From Gammaproteobacteria bacterium (GTDB lineage Bacteria > Pseudomonadota > Gammaproteobacteria > Arenicellales > Poriferihabitantaceae): a stretch of DNA of 64,000 bases. The notes below the pieces were generated by a model. That model did not search any database, had not been told where the DNA came from, and saw nothing but the letters and a program-made list of their open reading frames with translations. The stretch lies in NCBI GenBank assembly GCA_024644945.1, contig JAHEGU010000002.1:94209-158208 (forward strand). The letters run 5' to 3'. Positions 63,284 to 64,000 of the stretch are shown in pieces. Every line of letters begins with the position of its first letter. Positions within the stretch are counted from its first letter, which is position 1. The translations under genes and the position numbers were made by a program.

Positions 63284-63416
63284 GATGCTGGTGGGCAGAT
63301 TGCGGATTACTGAGCAGTAGATTCTAGCGCTATGCAATTGTATTCGCGACTGCAATTGTCACATATAAATAACGATTGAAATGGTATGCTTCAACCAACT
63401 ATCACGACCAGGCTAA

Positions 63417-64000
63417 ATGAAAATTTCAAGCAACTTCGATGGCGGCAATATCCATGTGATTGCCGATCAGGAAGCCAACGACATCCGACTTGAAATCAAG
63501 CCGGATAACAATGCCAAATTTTTTCAGTGGTTTTATTTCAGACTTTCCGGTGCGCACCAGAAGCAGTGTCTGATGCGAATCGTGAATGCTGGCGATGCGA
63601 GTTATGTAAAGGGGTGGGAAGGATATCGTGCGGTCGCCTCCTACGACCGAGAATTCTGGTTTAGAGTTGATACCTTTTACGAAGACGGCGAGCTATGTAT
63701 TCAACATCAGCCCGCCTATGATTCTGTCTACTATGCTTATTTCGCACCGTATTCCATGGACAAACACGCGAGTCTGGTGTCGATCGCGCAGACTTCCCCA
63801 AGAGTCAGTCTGATCAACCTCGGAGCAACGCTCGACGGGCAAGACATCGACCTGATCAGAATAGGGGAACAAGGGGAGGATAAGAGGGTCGGCTGGGCTA
63901 TAGCCAGACAGCATCCCGGTGAGACCATGGCGGAGTGGTGGATGGAGGGTTTCCTGAGCCGCCTGTTGGACAGCTCCGATGCGGTGTCGCGCGAGGTGCT
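63417..64000 (+). CDS. M14 family zinc carboxypeptidase, cytosolic carboxypeptidase-like; truncated by the window end
   Basis: Open from the ATG at 63417 to the window end (MKISSNFDGGNIHVIADQEANDIRLEIKPDNNAKFFQWFYFRLSG...GWAIARQHPGETMAEWWMEGFL; HPGE is the M14 zinc motif). Missing from the ORF track because it has no stop in the window. Confidence 0.85.
   Translation, partial: MKISSNFDGGNIHVIADQEANDIRLEIKPDNNAKFFQWFYFRLSGAHQKQCLMRIVNAGDASYVKGWEGYRAVASYDREFWFRVDTFYEDGELCIQHQPAYDSVYYAYFAPYSMDKHASLVSIAQTSPRVSLINLGATLDGQDIDLIRIGEQGEDKRVGWAIARQHPGETMAEWWMEGFLSRLLDSSDAVSREV

Overview
The window looks like a gammaproteobacterial chromosome segment, mostly housekeeping genes with one accessory catabolic block. 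Left part (1-6.5 kb): the C-terminus of a YgiQ-type radical SAM protein, a gamma-glutamylcyclotransferase-like gene broken by an in-frame TAA, an MmgE/PrpD protein, and a MoxR/DUF58/TgpA-like transglutaminase cluster. Accessory block (6.5-20.7 kb): a PLP aminotransferase, a DMGDH/sarcosine-dehydrogenase-like flavoprotein, a C-terminal CxxCH lipoprotein, a TAXI-type TRAP transporter, and a HisD-like/SDR/Zn-ADH trio resembling the sulfopropanediol (DHPS) dehydrogenases HpsN/HpsO/HpsP, plus a GMC oxidoreductase. The rest is core: erpA, grpE-dnaK-dnaJ, rfbCD, a DinG-type helicase, tsaB, ffh, ilvIHC-psd-pssA-leuA, rimI, mltD, mdh, yajQ, dsbC, bamE, recN-nadK//hrcA, an aldehyde:ferredoxin oxidoreductase, ggt, orn, rsmE-rsmJ, fabI and a truncated M14 carboxypeptidase. 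The most interesting unlisted signals are: (i) an unannotated 36-aa Leu-rich leader peptide (LLLSLLPALLLRFL) upstream of leuA, flanked by mutually exclusive inverted repeats and possibly leaderless; (ii) a promoter-plus-terminator hairpin leader before ilvI; (iii) the putative DHPS cluster with a direct-repeat operator candidate; (iv) a three-copy REP-like palindrome; (v) an intrinsic terminator embedded in a signal-peptide coding region. No tRNA, rRNA, CRISPR array, IS element or prophage was recognised. All family calls come from reading the sequence without database searches.
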